NCBI GenBank assembly: GCA_003184365.1
Contig: NKYR01000142.1
Span: 14,357-78,356 of the forward strand
Source of the DNA: Evernia prunastri
Taxonomy: Eukaryota; Ascomycota; Lecanoromycetes; Lecanorales; Parmeliaceae
Length of the DNA: 64,000 nucleotides
Direction: 5' to 3'
Part shown: in pieces, positions 10,641-24,700 of the stretch
How the letters are laid out: each line of letters starts with the position of its first letter
How positions within the stretch are numbered: position 1 is the stretch's first letter
The notes under the pieces: generated by a model
What the model saw: the letters and a program-made list of their open reading frames with translations, nothing else
The model's database searches: none
Told to the model about the DNA's origin: nothing
Program-made: the position numbers and the translations under genes

Positions 10641-12570
10641 TTACAGCTTTCCCTCAGCCTTTGCCTCCTTGACTTGTTCAAAAACCTGGAATTGTTAGCC
10701 TTGAAGCATGAAGACATGGGCGTGAGATCAATCGACCGACCTTTAGCATTTTCCTCCTTGCGCCTAATGCATTGACGCCCCGATCCTCCAAGCCTTTGTC
10801 ATCCAATTCTACCAGATCAGTCCACTTGTAATCCTTCAAATTGTCCGTGTACTTATGAAGCCTCAAGCTTCTTAACCAACTGGGGATATCCTGCAATAAA
10901 CTTGGATCAGTTGGATCCTCTGGTGGCTTTGAGCTCCCTCTTCTGCCTCTGGGAGATCTGCCTCTAGCCATCTCCGAATGGTCAGAGAGGTATCCCTCAT
11001 TACTGCCACCAAGTCCCATACCAAATTGACCTAGGTTAAGGGCACCCATGCCGCCGCTCAGCCCAGCTGAAGCGTCGTAAGCTGCCAGATAGCCATTGTT
11101 TTGTGGAGAAGCGAAGGCCATGTTGCCGAAGCCACCGCCGTGCATGGCAATACCTGGAGAATCGGCTCTAGAACGTTGGTTGGCAAAAGCAGCTTGTTGT
11201 TGCGCCTGAATTGCGGCTAGCTGCTGCGTGTTCAAAGGCTGCGAGTTCAGTAATTGTCCGCTCTCGTTGACGACCAAAACATTTTGAGGCACGGCAGGAG
11301 AAATAGGCATTTGACTTGTACTGTTTTCGCCGTCATTTGATCTCGTACGACGATATTTGCGAACATCATCCAACGCTATCCGGTTGTTGACCGTCGAAAG
11401 GGCAGCAAGCTTCATGGCTGTCGCGTTTGCTACCATGTCTGCCTGGGTCACAGCCTGCTGTGTGTTGAAATTGGGCGCCATTGGCGTGTTGGACATGGAA
11501 GCCCAGCTTGCGTTGCCAATATTGTATGGCGAAAGCATTGGTAGATCGCTGGAGCTCTCTGGTGCATTGACACTTGTGGTCTGAACATTGCTGTGGCCTG
11601 ATAGTTGCAATTGATGTGGAGAGCGTAATCCGGCGGACGCAGGCGGCTGGCTGAATTGACCCATGGGCTGTTGCCCAGAGGACGACTTAGGACGATTCTC
11701 TGCAGCTCGCTGACCCCAAGGTGTGGGATTCGGTGGCATAATGTTTTCTTTTGCGTTGTCTGTAGGCTCAGATATCGACGGCGCAACTAAAGATGTGCGC
11801 TCCCCAAACGCGGCACTGTTGCGATTAGAGGTAGGTGCGTTTCCTGTATGCTGAGTATACTCAGCTTTCTTCTTGGCGATGGCTGCGGCCGCGTCTGGGA
11901 ACATAGCAGTGATCGTAGATGGATCCAGCCCGGAATTTCTTTTGTTACCAGGCGAAGGCAAAGGTCGACCGAGAGAGTGTCGAGAGCCTTCCTTACCGAT
12001 AGCATCACTCATTCGATTTGGCATGTTATCTGAAGACTCATTAGCTGCGCTTGAATCTCTGGGCCAAGGACACGACGCACCCTGGTCTCCAACCTTGGTG
12101 GGAGAGAGTATGCCCGGCATAGGATGCTTTCGAAGCATCTCTTCCAGTGTTTGAATGAAGAAGAGAATCTGTACCTTCGTTGCCTGTTGTAGAAGTGAAT
12201 ACAAGGACGCGGTCCTTTCGGCTTCACTTAGAACTCGGAACCATTGCTCGATTGCTGTAAGTTCATCCTTAAAATCTTGATCTGTTGTCGCACCCGCCAT
12301 CTCTTCCAGCGTAGTCTCACATTGGTCAATCTCAGCTATCCACTGTTCGGCGGCTTTGTCTGCAGCGTCATACTGCTGTGATTGGTTGTATATCATTTCA
12401 GACGCAGGTCTGATACTTCTTCCTGACAACGGAGAAGAGGAGAAAGCTCCCATGTCAGCAGAAGCTCGTAGGTGATGGCCGGCGCCAAGGTTTCGAGACG
12501 TAGGGGGCCGAAGGGAGCTGGACGCCTCAGGCGTGCTGTTCCGATTCCCAATGATATGATTTCCCGACAT
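10641..12570 (-). CDS. vts1: Vts1/Smaug-type SAM-domain RNA-binding protein
   Basis: Two exons, 12570-10741 and 10685-10641, separated by a 55-nt intron (GTCGGT, GGCTAAC branch, TTCCAG), give 624 residues. ATG 12568-12570 (MSGNHIIGNRNST) is the first ATG in frame. Residues about 60-170 carry the conserved fungal Vts1 N-terminal helical region (AEQWIAEIDQCETTLEEMAGATTDQDFKDEL, quoted in parts: AEQWIAEIDQCE and FKDELTAIEQWFRVL). The middle is Ser/Gln/Asn-rich and probably disordered. The SAM domain fills the C-terminus, residues about 558-624 (DIPSWLRSLRLHKY, LVELDDKGLEDRGV, GARRKMLKVFEQV). The last exon completes its final helix. In yeast, Vts1 binds Smaug recognition hairpins and recruits the Ccr4-Not deadenylase, working in the cytoplasm. 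The gene is divergent from tfc4. Confidence 0.92.
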
Positions 12571-13549
12571 CTTGGTGTGCAAGTTTTTCAGAATATGTGG
12601 CTGAATGTGGTGGGGAAGCTGCCAACTGTCGAACAACCTTTCAAAGTAGTTTGAGGTCGATCTGGAGGTGGATAGAGATGCAAAGGTGCCCTGCAGGTCC
12701 TGCTGTCTTCAAAGGAGCTTTGCGAGAGAGATCATCGACTCATGGAGCCTGTCGGCAACATGCTAATATTCAGGAGTCGTCCTCTATGAAAGATGCAGCT
12801 TTTGGGCTTTGGTCGCTTCGAGGCAAACGTCACCTGCTTGGATACCAGTCCGAGAGGTGACTTGAATTGTAGACTTGGCAGAAGGGGATTATATCCCCAG
12901 GCACGCAAGATTCGCTGAGGCTCAAGGTCCGAGGAATACGACTGAATGTGAGAGTAGCGGGTTTGATAGAGCCTCACTGTCAACGCTTCCGTTTTCAGGA
13001 GCAAATAGTATCGGTATGAGTGGATGCAAAGGGGGAGTGAAGCGAGTAATGACAGTTGAGAATGTTCGTGAAACGGCTATGGTTGACCGAAGTACTTATC
13101 GTGGAGCAATGAAGCCAGTGAAGGAGTGAGGTGACGGGCTCACGGGGAAGTTTCTTAGGTTGTAAAATAAGGTTTCAGGCTAGCATATAAATTTGCTATC
13201 TCACTGTCAGGCTGCTGCAATCGATGTCAAACGCATTCATCAAATGATTCTCTCAGACGTGTAAAGACCTGAAATATTCATTGGACGTGTGGAGGAATTG
13301 TAGAATAGCCACGAAACTGATGTCCGCAATAATACTTAATCTGACTGTACCAGATCTACCAGTCTCAATTTCTCAACCCATCACGGTTACTATACAATTC
13401 TGTCGTTCTGAATTTAATCCCAGCATTCTCATACTTGCGGATTAATCTGTCCTCTCTTTTTTGAACATGATTTACATTCCTCAGCCATGGTTACGATAGA
13501 AGAACCGGTGTGATACACTTTTCTTCCGACCTCCACATATGAGAAGTGA
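12571..13549. promoter_or_regulatory. Divergent promoter region between vts1 and tfc4
   Basis: About 980 bases separate the two divergent starts. Just before the tfc4 start, ATG 13486 opens an 8-codon upstream frame ending in TGA. ATG 13539 opens another very short frame that ends in TAG overlapping the tfc4 start region. These could dampen tfc4 translation (inference). Confidence 0.45.
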
Positions 13550-16500
13550 ATGCTAGAGAAAGGAACGCTGGAAATTCCTATGGACAAATTAAAAGGATCG
13601 GATTATGGTCTCATGACCCCAACACACGAATATCCAGACCCAGACTACGCTGCGTATATCACAAAATATCCATGGAGAGAAGACGATGGTTATTTGCCGT
13701 CAGCGCTACACGGCCTGCCATCAAGATCTTTGAAAGAGACTGCACGGACTGGGAATCATGAGGGCCTCTGGAAAGCTGGAGAGGATGAAGGCGAGGTCCT
13801 CGATAACGATGCTCAGAGCCCCGCCAGGGAAGTGGCGCGTGATCCTGACTATCAAGTATCTGAGGCAGACGTTACGTAATAAAGCCCCTTCCTTGAATCT
13901 CAAGAGATTGGCATCCTGACACTCATGTAGAGAAGATGAAAACATATCGGATGAAGGCTTGTCTGCACAGAGGTTGAAACCACGAAATGATGAAGCTCGG
14001 CTTTTTTATGGTCAGGGAGCCGGTCGACGTGCTGATGTTTCGGGTAGAACCTCGAGCGCATCGGGGAGGGGAAGGAGAGGCCGCGCTGGTAGGGTTGCGC
14101 GAAGAGGTAGGGTAATGAAAAAGGGCTTGCGCAAGCCCTTCGAGCCAACACCAGAATTCAAGGCGCTACATTCTCAGGCTACCATGGCTTTCATTGATCG
14201 TAAATACGAAGAAGCCGAGAATCTTACGCTTCAGGCCCTGCTCATCAACCCTGAAATGTATCCAGCTCACAATCTGCTATCAGAAATCCACGCCGCTCGT
14301 GGAGACAAAGAGAAGGCTCTTAGTGCAGCATGGAACGGAGCACACACCAGGCCGCGAGACCCGGAGATGTGGTCGAGAATCGCACGCCTGATTCTGGAAC
14401 GCGATGACGAGGACAGAGATTCAATACTTCGAGACGCGATTTACTGCTATAACCGCATTCTCTACGTTGATGCGTCGAATGTCGAAGCGCGATACCAGCG
14501 GGCTGCGCTTAACCATGAATTGGGGCACAAAAGGAAGGCTGCCAACGAGTACGAGCAGCTCATCAAACAGCTTCCACACGACACAACAGTCCTGCGTCAC
14601 CTTGCGGAAATCTACATCGATCTTGACGAGCCTGATAGTGCTTTGAATCATTACGAAACCAGCATGCGTCATTTTCAATCAGTCGAGCCCTATGACGTTA
14701 CCAGCTTCACTTGGTCAGACGTTAACATTGTCTGTGAGCTGTATGGCGTCCAGCGCCGATTTGACGACGGTATTACTGTGCTCAAAACATTATCTCGCTG
14801 GCTACTTGGCCGTGCAGAAGAAAACTGTTGGGAAACCTTTGAAGAGGATGACAGAGAATGGGACCTCGAAGACGAGCCCCGTCGTAGCAATCTGCCGGGT
14901 TTCGTTCCTGGAATATTTGAAAAGGCCTCATATGGTGACGGCTTACCTCTAGAATTGCGCGTGAAGTTGGGAGTGTTCCGATTGAAGTCAGAAAATCAAA
15001 ACCTCATGGAAGCAATCGCAAGTACTTCGTCTTGGCGCTAACACCGCGAAGTTCGGCTAACACCATTGTAGAACCATTTCGAGTGGCTTGACCCAGAGGA
15101 TGCCCAGATTGGAGCAAAAATCTATAACTACCCTGACCTCTTTCGCGAAGCAGCAAATGCTCTGAAGGTGAGGAAATACTTCCACGATGCTCTCCGATAT
15201 TATGAGCCTGTACAACAGATAAGCGAATATGCCGATGCCACGTATTTTATGGAGATGGCTTCATGCTACAAACAAATCGGCTTAAGGGCCGAAGCCGAAG
15301 ACTGCTACAAGACTGTTGTCAACAGTGACAGCGGAAACCCAGAAGCACGACGAAGGTTGTTGGAGATGTGCAACGAATCAAGCATGTCTCCAAAAGGAGC
15401 AGCAAATGTCGACGAGGTAGTTTCTGTAAGACAGCACAAAGCAAGAAAACATATGAGGGACAAAGACGCAAAGCAACCAACAAAGGCCACGGCTCTACCA
15501 TCTTGGGCGACGACTATGCTTGCTCCCCGCCTGGTACCTCAGTCAGCTAAGCCGATCACCCTCGAAGACGAGCAATCTCAAGAGGATGACGCCAATGGTC
15601 TTTTTCTCCGGAGAGAGGCTCTCACAGAGCAAGCCAAAAACGGCGTTGAAAGCTCAAAGACCGAATGGATGGCAATTACAAAAACATTGATTGAAAGGTT
15701 CAAAGATAACAAGGTTTTCTACCCGTTTGACAAGCACCACAAATTTTATGGATATTCAAGAGAAGCGCGATCGCTGGCAGCGAGGCCAAAACATGAGTTG
15801 GATGCTCTGGCAGAACAGTCAAAATCCCACTTAGGTACTTTCGGTCGTCGAACGTCTCATGCATTTCATCATGCTAATTGATTACACTTCAGAAACAGCA
15901 CATGGCGATCAGATTGCCATTCCCACCGACTACTGTGGGATACCATTCCGCGCCTGGTTAGGAATCTTCCTAGAGTACGCCCTAACGCTTGCACAGGGCG
16001 GAAACATTCTTTCTTCATACGAGACCATCGCTGCCGCTTTCCATGCTAATGTTTTCTACCACTCCCCAGAATCACTTTTCCTCATTCATGTCTGTTGGTT
16101 CAGTGAGTTTCCTTCCAGATTTTGCTCTGTTAAGGCTTATACGTAAACAGCATGTGCCTTACTTGGAAACGATGACGAGACACTGTGTAATATTGCACGT
16201 TGGTTTATGAAGGAGTATCAGTTCATCACTGATGGGTACCGCCTGTTCTCGGCACTTAACAGACTTTCTGACTCTGAGAATTCTTGGTACAACTGTGGCC
16301 CCTCGCAGAAATATATCCTCCGACAGCTTAAGGCCGTGGACTTCTCTCTGTTAGGCGATGTTCGTCGCAAAAGCTTGTTCCAGGAAAGAGCTTCCTACAC
16401 CACTAAAGACGACAATGGCAATCAGATACGAGCACAAGAGATGGATGTTGCGTTGCTCATGCTCTACGGCCATATACTCTACGCTGGCAAAAGCTATGCT

Positions 16501-17004
16501 TACGCAGTTAGTACGTCTGAGATCCCCATCCCAGGCTCGACGGCTCATTGTCGAAATGGCTCAATTCTGATACTTATTACAGACTATTTCTTAAGAGCTC
16601 TCGCTCTTGATCCAACGAACCCTGGGATCAAGCTTTCCCTAGCCTTGGGATACCTACACTATGCGCTCAAGCGACAAGCCAACAACAGGCATCATATATT
16701 GATGCAAGGCTTGGCTTTTCTATTAGAGTACTACGATTGCCGACAACAGTCTCCTATAACTTCACAGAAGCAGGAAGCTGAGTACAATGTGGCTCATGCT
16801 TACCACCTATTGGGCTTGACCCATCTCGCCATTCCATACTATGAACGATGCTTAACGATGAGCGTGGCTGCGCAACCTGAGGAGCCGGGTTGGGGAGCGG
16901 AAGATTTTGCACAAGAGGCAGCGTTTGCTTTGCAAAACTTTTGGGCAGCAAGCGGCAATATGGAGAAGGCTCGGGAGGTCACGGAGATGTGGCTAGTGGT
17001 TTGA
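13550..17004 (+). CDS. tfc4: TFIIIC TPR subunit (Tfc4/Sfc4, tau131)
   Basis: Six exons (13550-13875, 13931-15017, 15072-15834, 15893-16102, 16151-16510, 16583-17004) give 1055 residues, all phases consistent. The N-terminus is acidic (about residues 60-130), followed by a basic Gly/Arg-rich segment (SGRGRRGRAGRVARRGR). TPR repeats follow: ALHSQATMAFIDRKYEEAEN, PAHNLLSEIHAARGDKEKAL, YQRAALNHELGHKRKAANEY, TVLRHLAEIYIDLDEPDSAL. The second TPR block is at the C-terminus (NYFLRALALDPTNPGIKLSL, NVAHAYHLLGLTHLAIPYYE). This matches the tau131 layout, the TFIIIC scaffold that recruits TFIIIB at RNA polymerase III genes. The second intron (15018-15071) only restores frame if its donor is GC (GCAAGT). 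The other introns are ordinary GT-AG. Start ATG 13550 gives MLEKGTLEIPMDK. Confidence 0.93.
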
Positions 17005-17784
17005 TGAAAAACTAGGTGCCTGAAGGCATTCATTCCATAGCGCCCCCGTAGACTATTGCGACTCAAGGTGCGCATGAAAGATGGCATCCTCTGGTTGAAT
17101 CGTGGAAACTCGCCATAATTTCATGTTTCAGCCTTCGATGTGACTGTAGACTATGTGACCTCTGCTGATTCCCGAATGTTCTCATGAGAATCGAAACGAC
17201 CCTTATCGAACCCAGGCGCCCAGCCACGGGTAGCATTAAATTTTCGCTCAGCGTATAAACGACCAAAGGATTGGAAACCCAAGATCGTCATCAGTAATTT
17301 GGACTGGCGAGATTTGTAGATGAAGAAGTTTGAAGCAGCCCTCGAGCATTACTTTAAATTAATCCTCGCTTACTAGCGTCTTCGGTACTTTGCTTGTACT
17401 TTATTCTTCGTCATTACGGGGTGACTCGTTAGTCAGTTTCAACATTTCCAGAGTGACTTGAGCACAACTTCACAACAAGGGATATCGGCAGAATACTCTT
17501 GCAACATACGGCAATCAACCCAATGGTCAGGATAGCCATGTATGCAATAATTTGTCTCCATTGTGAAATGCTGCGTAGATTGGGTAAATTTTACTCGTAG
17601 GTAAAATACAAGTGAACTGTAAAATGGGAACAAGTCTTGGCCAACTTATCTCTGCCTTTTCCCAATGCGGTAAGGTAAGTGGGCCATAAGCCAGTGGAAG
17701 CTTCACAGGTATGTCGAGATGCTACAAAACCTGTCACGTTAGCCCTCATCATTGAGTCTTGCAAGGTAACTATCCCAACGAAGT
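17005..17784. other. Intergenic between tfc4 and sec23
   Basis: About 780 bases, tandem arrangement, presumably tfc4 terminator and sec23 promoter. No further gene is seen. Confidence 0.5.
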
Positions 17785-20420
17785 ATGGACTACGAAGCTC
17801 TCAAAGACCGATGGAGCGAGGTCGAGGACCGCGATGGCATCAGACTCAGTTGGAATGTATTTCCAAGTACTCGCATGGTAAAGCCCGATGCCTGCCCAAG
17901 CTGCTGGCCAGTACTCATATCGGTGCAGGAGGCCTCCCGGCTTGTTGTGCCCATTGGAGCTCTCTACACCCCCTTGAAGGAAAAGCCGGACACACCGCTG
18001 CTACAATACGAGCCCGTTACCTGCAAGGCTCCTTGCCGAGCAGTGCTCAACCCCTTTGCGTATGGCAACGTCTAGTACCTAGATCGATGCACGATCGCTG
18101 ATGGTTTCAGGACTGTCGACACAAGAGCTCGATTATGGATATGCCCTTTCTGTTTATCTCGGAATGGTCTGCCTGCTCACTATAAAGACATCACGCAAGA
18201 CAACATACCTCCCGAGCTGCATCCCGCGAGCACGACAATCGAGTACAGGCTGCCACGACCAGCCCCAGCACCCCCAATTTTCGTCTATGTTGTCGACACA
18301 TGCCAGGAGGAGGACAGCCTAAAGGCACTGAAAGACTCCTTGGTAATGAGCCTCAGTCTTCTGCCGCCGAATGCTCTCGTGGGATTAATAACGTTTGGAA
18401 CAATGGTAGCCACTTCATCGAGTTAGTGTCTATTAGAAGGCTGATCTCCCCACAGGCGCAAGTGCACGAGCTTGGCTACACGGAGTGCGCAAAATCGTAT
18501 GTGTTCCGAGGCAGCAAGGATTACGCCGCGAAGCAGGTCCAAGAGATGCTTGGTCTGTCCACTTCCGGCATGCGCACCAATGTACCTCCACAGCCGGGCA
18601 GGCCCGCCCCAGTCATGGGGCCCGCTGCGAGATTTCTGCTGCCCGTTCACCAGTGTGAATTCCAGCTCACAAATGCTTTGGAACAGCTCCAAAAGGACCC
18701 TTGGCCGGTAGCGAACGACAAACGTTCTCTTAGATGTACCGGAGTCGCTTTGAGCGTAGCAGTGGGCTTACTTGAAACTTCATTTCAGAATGCTGGTGGC
18801 AGGATCATGCTGTTCGCCGGAGGACCAGCAACAGAAGGGCCTGGCCTTGTAGTAGGCCCAGAATTGCGTGAACCAATACGATCACATCACGATATTGATC
18901 GGGATAACATCAAATACTACAAGAAGGCTTTGAAGGTAAGCCCCCAATCTTCCAGAATGCGGCTTCACTATTAACACGGAAAAGTTCTACGACAATCTCG
19001 CGAAGCGAGTATCCCACAATGGTCATATCGTCGATATTTTCGCAGGCTGCCTCGACCAGGTTGGGCTACTTGAGATGAAAGGTCTTTCTAATTCTACTGG
19101 AGGTCACATGATTCTCACCGATAGCTTTACTTCATCGCAGTTCAAACAGTCTTTCGTACGGGTCTTTGATAAAGATGCCACAGACAACCTCCTCATGGGG
19201 TTCAATGCGTCACTGGAGGTATTGACCACCAAGGAATTGAAGGTCACTGGCCTTATAGGGCACGCAATATCTCTCAGCAAGAAATCGAATTCAGTGGGGG
19301 AGACTGAGTGTGGCATCGGCAACACCTGCTCGTGGAAGATGTGCGGTATTGATCCAACCGCCAGCTACGGACTTTACTTTGAAATTGCGAACCAAGGCGG
19401 ACCCGCGCAGCATCAGCAGGGCCCACAGAAGGGTATGATGCAGTTTTTGACGTATTACCAGCATTCTTCGGGCCAGTTTCACCTTCGGGTCACTACAGTG
19501 GCACGTGACCTTAGTGGACCAGCTGGTGACCCGGCCATAGCCCAATCTTTCGACCAGGAAGCTGCCGCCGTCCTCATGTCACGCATTGCGGTTTTCAAAG
19601 CGGAGGTTGACGATGGCCCAGACGTACTCCGATGGGTCGACCGAATGCTCATCCGACTGTGTTCGAGGTTTGCAGAATACAGAAAAGATGACCCATCGTC
19701 TTTCCGGCTCGAGAAGAACTTTACCTTATACCCGCAATTCATGTTCCACCTTCGCCGCAGCCACTTCCTCCAGGTTTTCAACAGTTCCCCTGATGAGACG
19801 GCGTTCTATAGACACGTATTGAACCATGAATACGTCGGAGACTCTTTGGTTATGATTCAGCCGACCTTAGATTCTTATACCTTTGATCAAGAAGGCAGTG
19901 TGCCCGTCTTACTTGATTCTGCGTCTATTCATCCGACACACATCTTGCTTTTAGACACGTTCTTCCAGATTTTGATTTTCCATGGAGAGACGATGGCGGA
20001 ATGGAGGAAGGCAGGCTATCAAGATCAAGAGGGTTATGAGAACTTCAAGAGCATACTGGAGCAACCAAAGGAGGACGCAAGGGTAAGACACTTTGCAGGC
20101 AAACGCCAAGGTTTAGTGTCGAACAAAGGCTAAATTTTATATAGGAATTGGTGCAAGATCGATTTCCGTTGCCTCGCTTTATCATTTGTGATGCAGGTGG
20201 CTCTCAGGCCCGCTTCCTTCTTGCTAAGCTTAACCCGTCGACGACTCACACCACCAATAACAATTACGGAAGCGGCAATTCAACACAAACCATCTTCACA
20301 GATGATGTGTCGTTACAGAGCTTCATGGACCATTTGATGAAGTAGGTGGCCTTCTCAAAGCAATACCCAAGCATTTACTAATGAAGATTCGACAGGCTTG
20401 CCGTTTCAGGTACCAGCTGA
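17785..20420 (+). CDS. sec23: COPII coat GTPase-activating subunit Sec23
   Basis: Seven exons (17785-17877, 17929-18059, 18111-18405, 18456-18935, 18985-20082, 20145-20341, 20396-20420) join without frame error into 772 residues, the usual Sec23 length. The N-terminus MDYEALKDRWSEVEDRDGIR is typical. The zinc finger is C63-x3-C67 with C86-x2-C89 (CKAPC and CPFC). The trunk domain contains PPIFVYVVDTCQEEDSL and LLPPNALVGLITFGTM. The gelsolin-like C-terminus has PRFIICDAGGSQARFLL and ends KLAVSGTS. Sec23 pairs with Sec24 and stimulates Sar1 GTP hydrolysis during vesicle budding at the ER. Introns are 49-62 nt. The last exon carries only eight codons and the stop. Confidence 0.97.
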
Positions 20421-21794
20421 GAACCCACAGAAAGAGGGACCCTTGGCAGCTCTCGTTGGGTAGCAAGCCTCGCACATTCTTAAACGCCCTAGGTGTGGTG
20501 TCCGTTGGGGCCATTACAGCTAGTATGTATGCTAGCACGCGTAGACAAGGCCAAGAGGCAACTGCTATTATGGACGTAGGGAATGCTTTGGTCGAAAGTA
20601 AGGTTCCTTGCAGGTATCTTTACAGCTTGAAGACCTTTCCCTGGGTGAGAGGGACGGCTTATGCGGTATGCTGTATGTGTCTGCTCTTGAGGTATGTAGG
20701 TAGATGGCCCAGTAGCCAAGGGTTTAGCTAGTCATTATGCACGGAATATGCGAAAGCACCAGTGGCATGATTCAGCAGCTCGCCGCGCACAGGTCACACA
20801 TTTGGCAATGATCAGCAACTGAGGCGGGGAATTGTAGTGTCACAGTACTTAAGTCAACTGGCTATCAAGACGTACATTGCAAACTCCATTGTAAGCATTT
20901 ATCAGCCAATGCACAAAGTGCGCAACGGTCGGATCGCGGGCAAAAGTCATTGGTTGGAGGTAGCTTATGTGAGGCTCCCATTCCCAAAAGCAATCAAGGA
21001 CCATCCTTCAATTTGCACTTCAAGCCCCTAGCCGATAGAAAACCCTCGTGCCCTGTGGCTCACCAACCCATAGCTGTATCATTCTCTGAGTATGTTGTAG
21101 GAGGAAGTAGGGAGTAACTTTGTCGGTTGTCAGTCAGCACTATCTGTCCGGCAACGTCAAACATTAATTACTCCGTGTGATAATCACGTTTTATGTGCGC
21201 GAGCGGGGTGGGGCCCCTGTCTTTGGGCGCTAGGGGTAAAGCCACGGACAGCAGCTCAGCCTCCCAAAGACCTAGGTAATATGTACTATCTATCGTAAGT
21301 CTCTATCAGCCAAGCAAAGAGAAAAAGAGCGACGCATTATTCAATTTTTCATTAATTTTTTCCCCTTTCTCTTCTCGACGAACTGACTCCACGATCCAAC
21401 GCTTCCTCGGCCTTATCCTTTTTACGTGGCCAAGTAATCACGGCTGCAACTGGCGATCCTAACGCTCATACCTGCTCGAACGGCTCCAGCGCTCTCCCCT
21501 CCCACCGCGGCCGATCTCTTGCGGATTTCAACGTCACCTGCTTACCGCGTGCAATCTCACCAATCAGAGGAGAGTCTCAGCCAATCCTAGGCCGGTCAGA
21601 AGAATGACATGCAGGAAATGCTGGACAAGAAGTCGCAAAGGCATTGGAACATATCCATGCTGCTACCGATGAATCTTGATGCAGACACCACAGGGCATTG
21701 AAAGCACCACTGGCATCATCAAGCGGATGTTGCGCTGTTTGCTCGCCCTCGTCACATTTGGGCCTGAGGAGTGAAAAGGCAAGAGGGAGGCGCC
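20421..21794. other. Intergenic and leader upstream of the OGT-like gene
   Basis: About 1.4 kb. It includes a T/C-rich stretch near 21340-21375, typical of fungal core promoters or leaders. No RNA or protein gene is recognised. Confidence 0.45.
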
Positions 21795-24700
21795 ATGTTC
21801 TCAGAAGTTGCGCATCAACAACAACAGCACCATTTCCAGCCGTCCTTATTCTCGCTTCATCATAATGAGCCCAGAGATATGCAATCGGCTCATTTGATAA
21901 GCTCTCCGCAGCTCAATATACCCAGTCAGATGCAACATGCTACCTTTCGACAAAGGTTGGAGAAGCCTCATCAACATCCCCGTTCGCTACGGAGTACCTT
22001 CTCAGTACCGCAGCAATCACCACCCCGAACACAGTATACACCTACTTCCGGAGCTTCAGAGCATATGCTTCGACGGAAAACGCCGAATGGAACCCTGGCG
22101 GCTGGATATGATGGAAGTCCCGTTGAGTGGACGAAGAGACCACATGCAATGAAGCACCTCTTGTTACCTGCGTCGAATGTCTCCAGCCAGACGACTTATC
22201 CCTACCCTCTTACGGAGGAGTTTTCCGAGCGTTCATCGCCCCAAAAGGCCCACTTCATCGATTCAGGAGCTGGGGAACAACAACGTGTCCAGATACCAGA
22301 CAGCCACGTTTCCTCGAATGCTACTGTGCAAGGCGCCAAGTCCATAGATGAGGTAGAATTGGACGCGAGATGGAGATCCAACAGCGTCCCACCCGCAGGA
22401 CTAGACTCCGTTCTGGACCAGCCTTACTCGCATAATTACCATTATAACCTAGCAGGGAGTCAACATATTCCAACAGTCTTACAGCCCATGTGGCCGCCAT
22501 GCTTGGGTCCTATCCCCTCGCACAGTCCTGGACCTTATGGACCGTACTGGCCGGACGGCGCTTTTGAGCCCTTCCGTCCTGCGCCTCTTTGTGACCCGAG
22601 ATTCCAGGATCAGAGTCCCGAAACTGCTGTCGACTTTTCTACTCCGCAGCCGCCGGCTGCCAGTCACTATGGCCAATGGCTACAAGCTCATAGTGATCCT
22701 CAATATACTCAGGTGACAAACCACCCGGTCATATCTGCTTCTGTCCTTGACGCGCGTACGCATGAATTACTAGCTTCTACGAACCACATTCATGATAGCA
22801 AAAGCAATACAAAATCTGTGTTCAACAATCACGCTACAACGCAACAACAATATGGTATCCCTCTCGCGTATCGGCATAAGCCATCTGCTTGGAACGAACA
22901 AAGCGCTCGAACGCTCAACGAGATCTATAGTCGTTCAAGTTTAGCAAATACTGGATATTGTACGCCTTCCTTGCCTTCCCATCCCGATCTAGCGTTACCG
23001 GACAGCAATGCCCATTTCAGAGAGAAAGTCCTCATGTGGGCTCATCGAATCTATGGCGGCCTGCTCGCCTCCATCGAACAGACGCGGCGCAATCCAGCTA
23101 GCGAGCAGCACAACGAAGGGATACAACATCCGCCTAGCTGCTATGCACACCCTCCGAGGCGGCCTTACCCCTCCTGGTCGAACACCTACAGCCGTAGCAA
23201 TAAAACCTGTAACCTGGATACTGCAACGCAGACCTCTCTGGAAGATGTGAACAACGCTCTTAATCAACCATTGACTTCCATTTGCGCTGCAAAAAGTTCA
23301 TCAGGTGGTCAGATCTCAGCGTTCCCGCCGTCCTCTGCAAACCGCGCTTCTCTGCCATATAACCAATCTCGACAGCGGTGGCTGTCTCGTGACGGAGGTT
23401 CTCGATCCAGTTCCCTTGCAGCACAATCCAGTTATGTACCACCTCATCTTTCTTCGGATATGCGTGCGAATTCTCCATCCGCTGCAGCCGTGTATGCTCT
23501 GGAATTGCTTAGCAGACTCTGTCAGGAGAGCGGACTAGAGTGGACGGATGGCATGCTTCTGACAGGTTGTCTCGCGTATGGATTATGTGACTACAACAAA
23601 GCTATGAAGTGGTACTTGAAAGCTTTACAACGCGATCCCAACAATGTAGAGGCCATGTCGAATTTGGCCGCTACTTTGCTTGCGCTAAATCGGAAGGATG
23701 ACGCTGAGCAGTATTGGCTTCGGTCTGTAAAGCTTCGACCTAGCTATTTTGAAGCTATTGAGCATCTAATCGGCCTTTTGCATGAATGTCATCGCGGAAG
23801 GGAAGCTGTGAAAGTGATAGAATACGTCGAACATGCTCTTCGAATCAATGACGACTCGAACTTGGCACGAGGCCGGCGCAACATAGCGACTAGTGGCGGT
23901 CCTACCGCCGACCGATATCTTTCGGAAAGCTCCAATTTCGAGACTATCAGCGGGCTAGGAACCAGTGGATATGCCATATTGCCTTCGGAAAATGGTCGAA
24001 TGCTCGCTCTTGTCCATGGCAAAGGCAACATGCTGTATCAGCTCGGAGATAATGCAGGAGCTGCCAAAGCGTTCGAGGATGCTATTCTGATTGGCGCCGG
24101 AAAACGCCAACTCGGCATTCGAGGCTTAATCAAGCAAATTCTGGCCGTCTTTTCAGAACAGTCGCCTTCAACAATCGGGAGTTCTCATGGAAATTCTGGT
24201 GTCGACGAGCCAATACTACTTCCACCTGACATTGCACTGGAAACCTCAAGACTCGTATTTCCTACGCTAGGTCGGCTTCCTGGCCTTGAGGCTGTCCCTG
24301 ACGGCTTTGGCTACAAGGCAGCGGTGTCAATAATCAGTAATTCTCTCCTCTCCCTTGCCAAAATATATCAGGATGGAATGTCTTCTAGCGGAGCTGCGGC
24401 CACCGCCCCTAGAGCAACTTCTGGAGTTCAGGAGATACTAGCGCTCTACTATCTCTCGCTATCGCTTCAACCCAGCCCGTCGACTGCTAATAATGTCGGC
24501 ATCCTTCTGGCTGGTGTGCAGCAGTCAGCTCGACCTAAGGCGAATCTGAAACAAACCGGCTCGCAGGCTTCATCTGTTCCCGGAGTCACGCCTGGTAGTG
24601 GGATTGCTCTAGCCCTTGCATACTACGATTATGGCCTCAAGCTCGACTCACGCCATGCTCATCTGTACACAAATCTTGGTAGCCTCTTCAAAGACATTGG

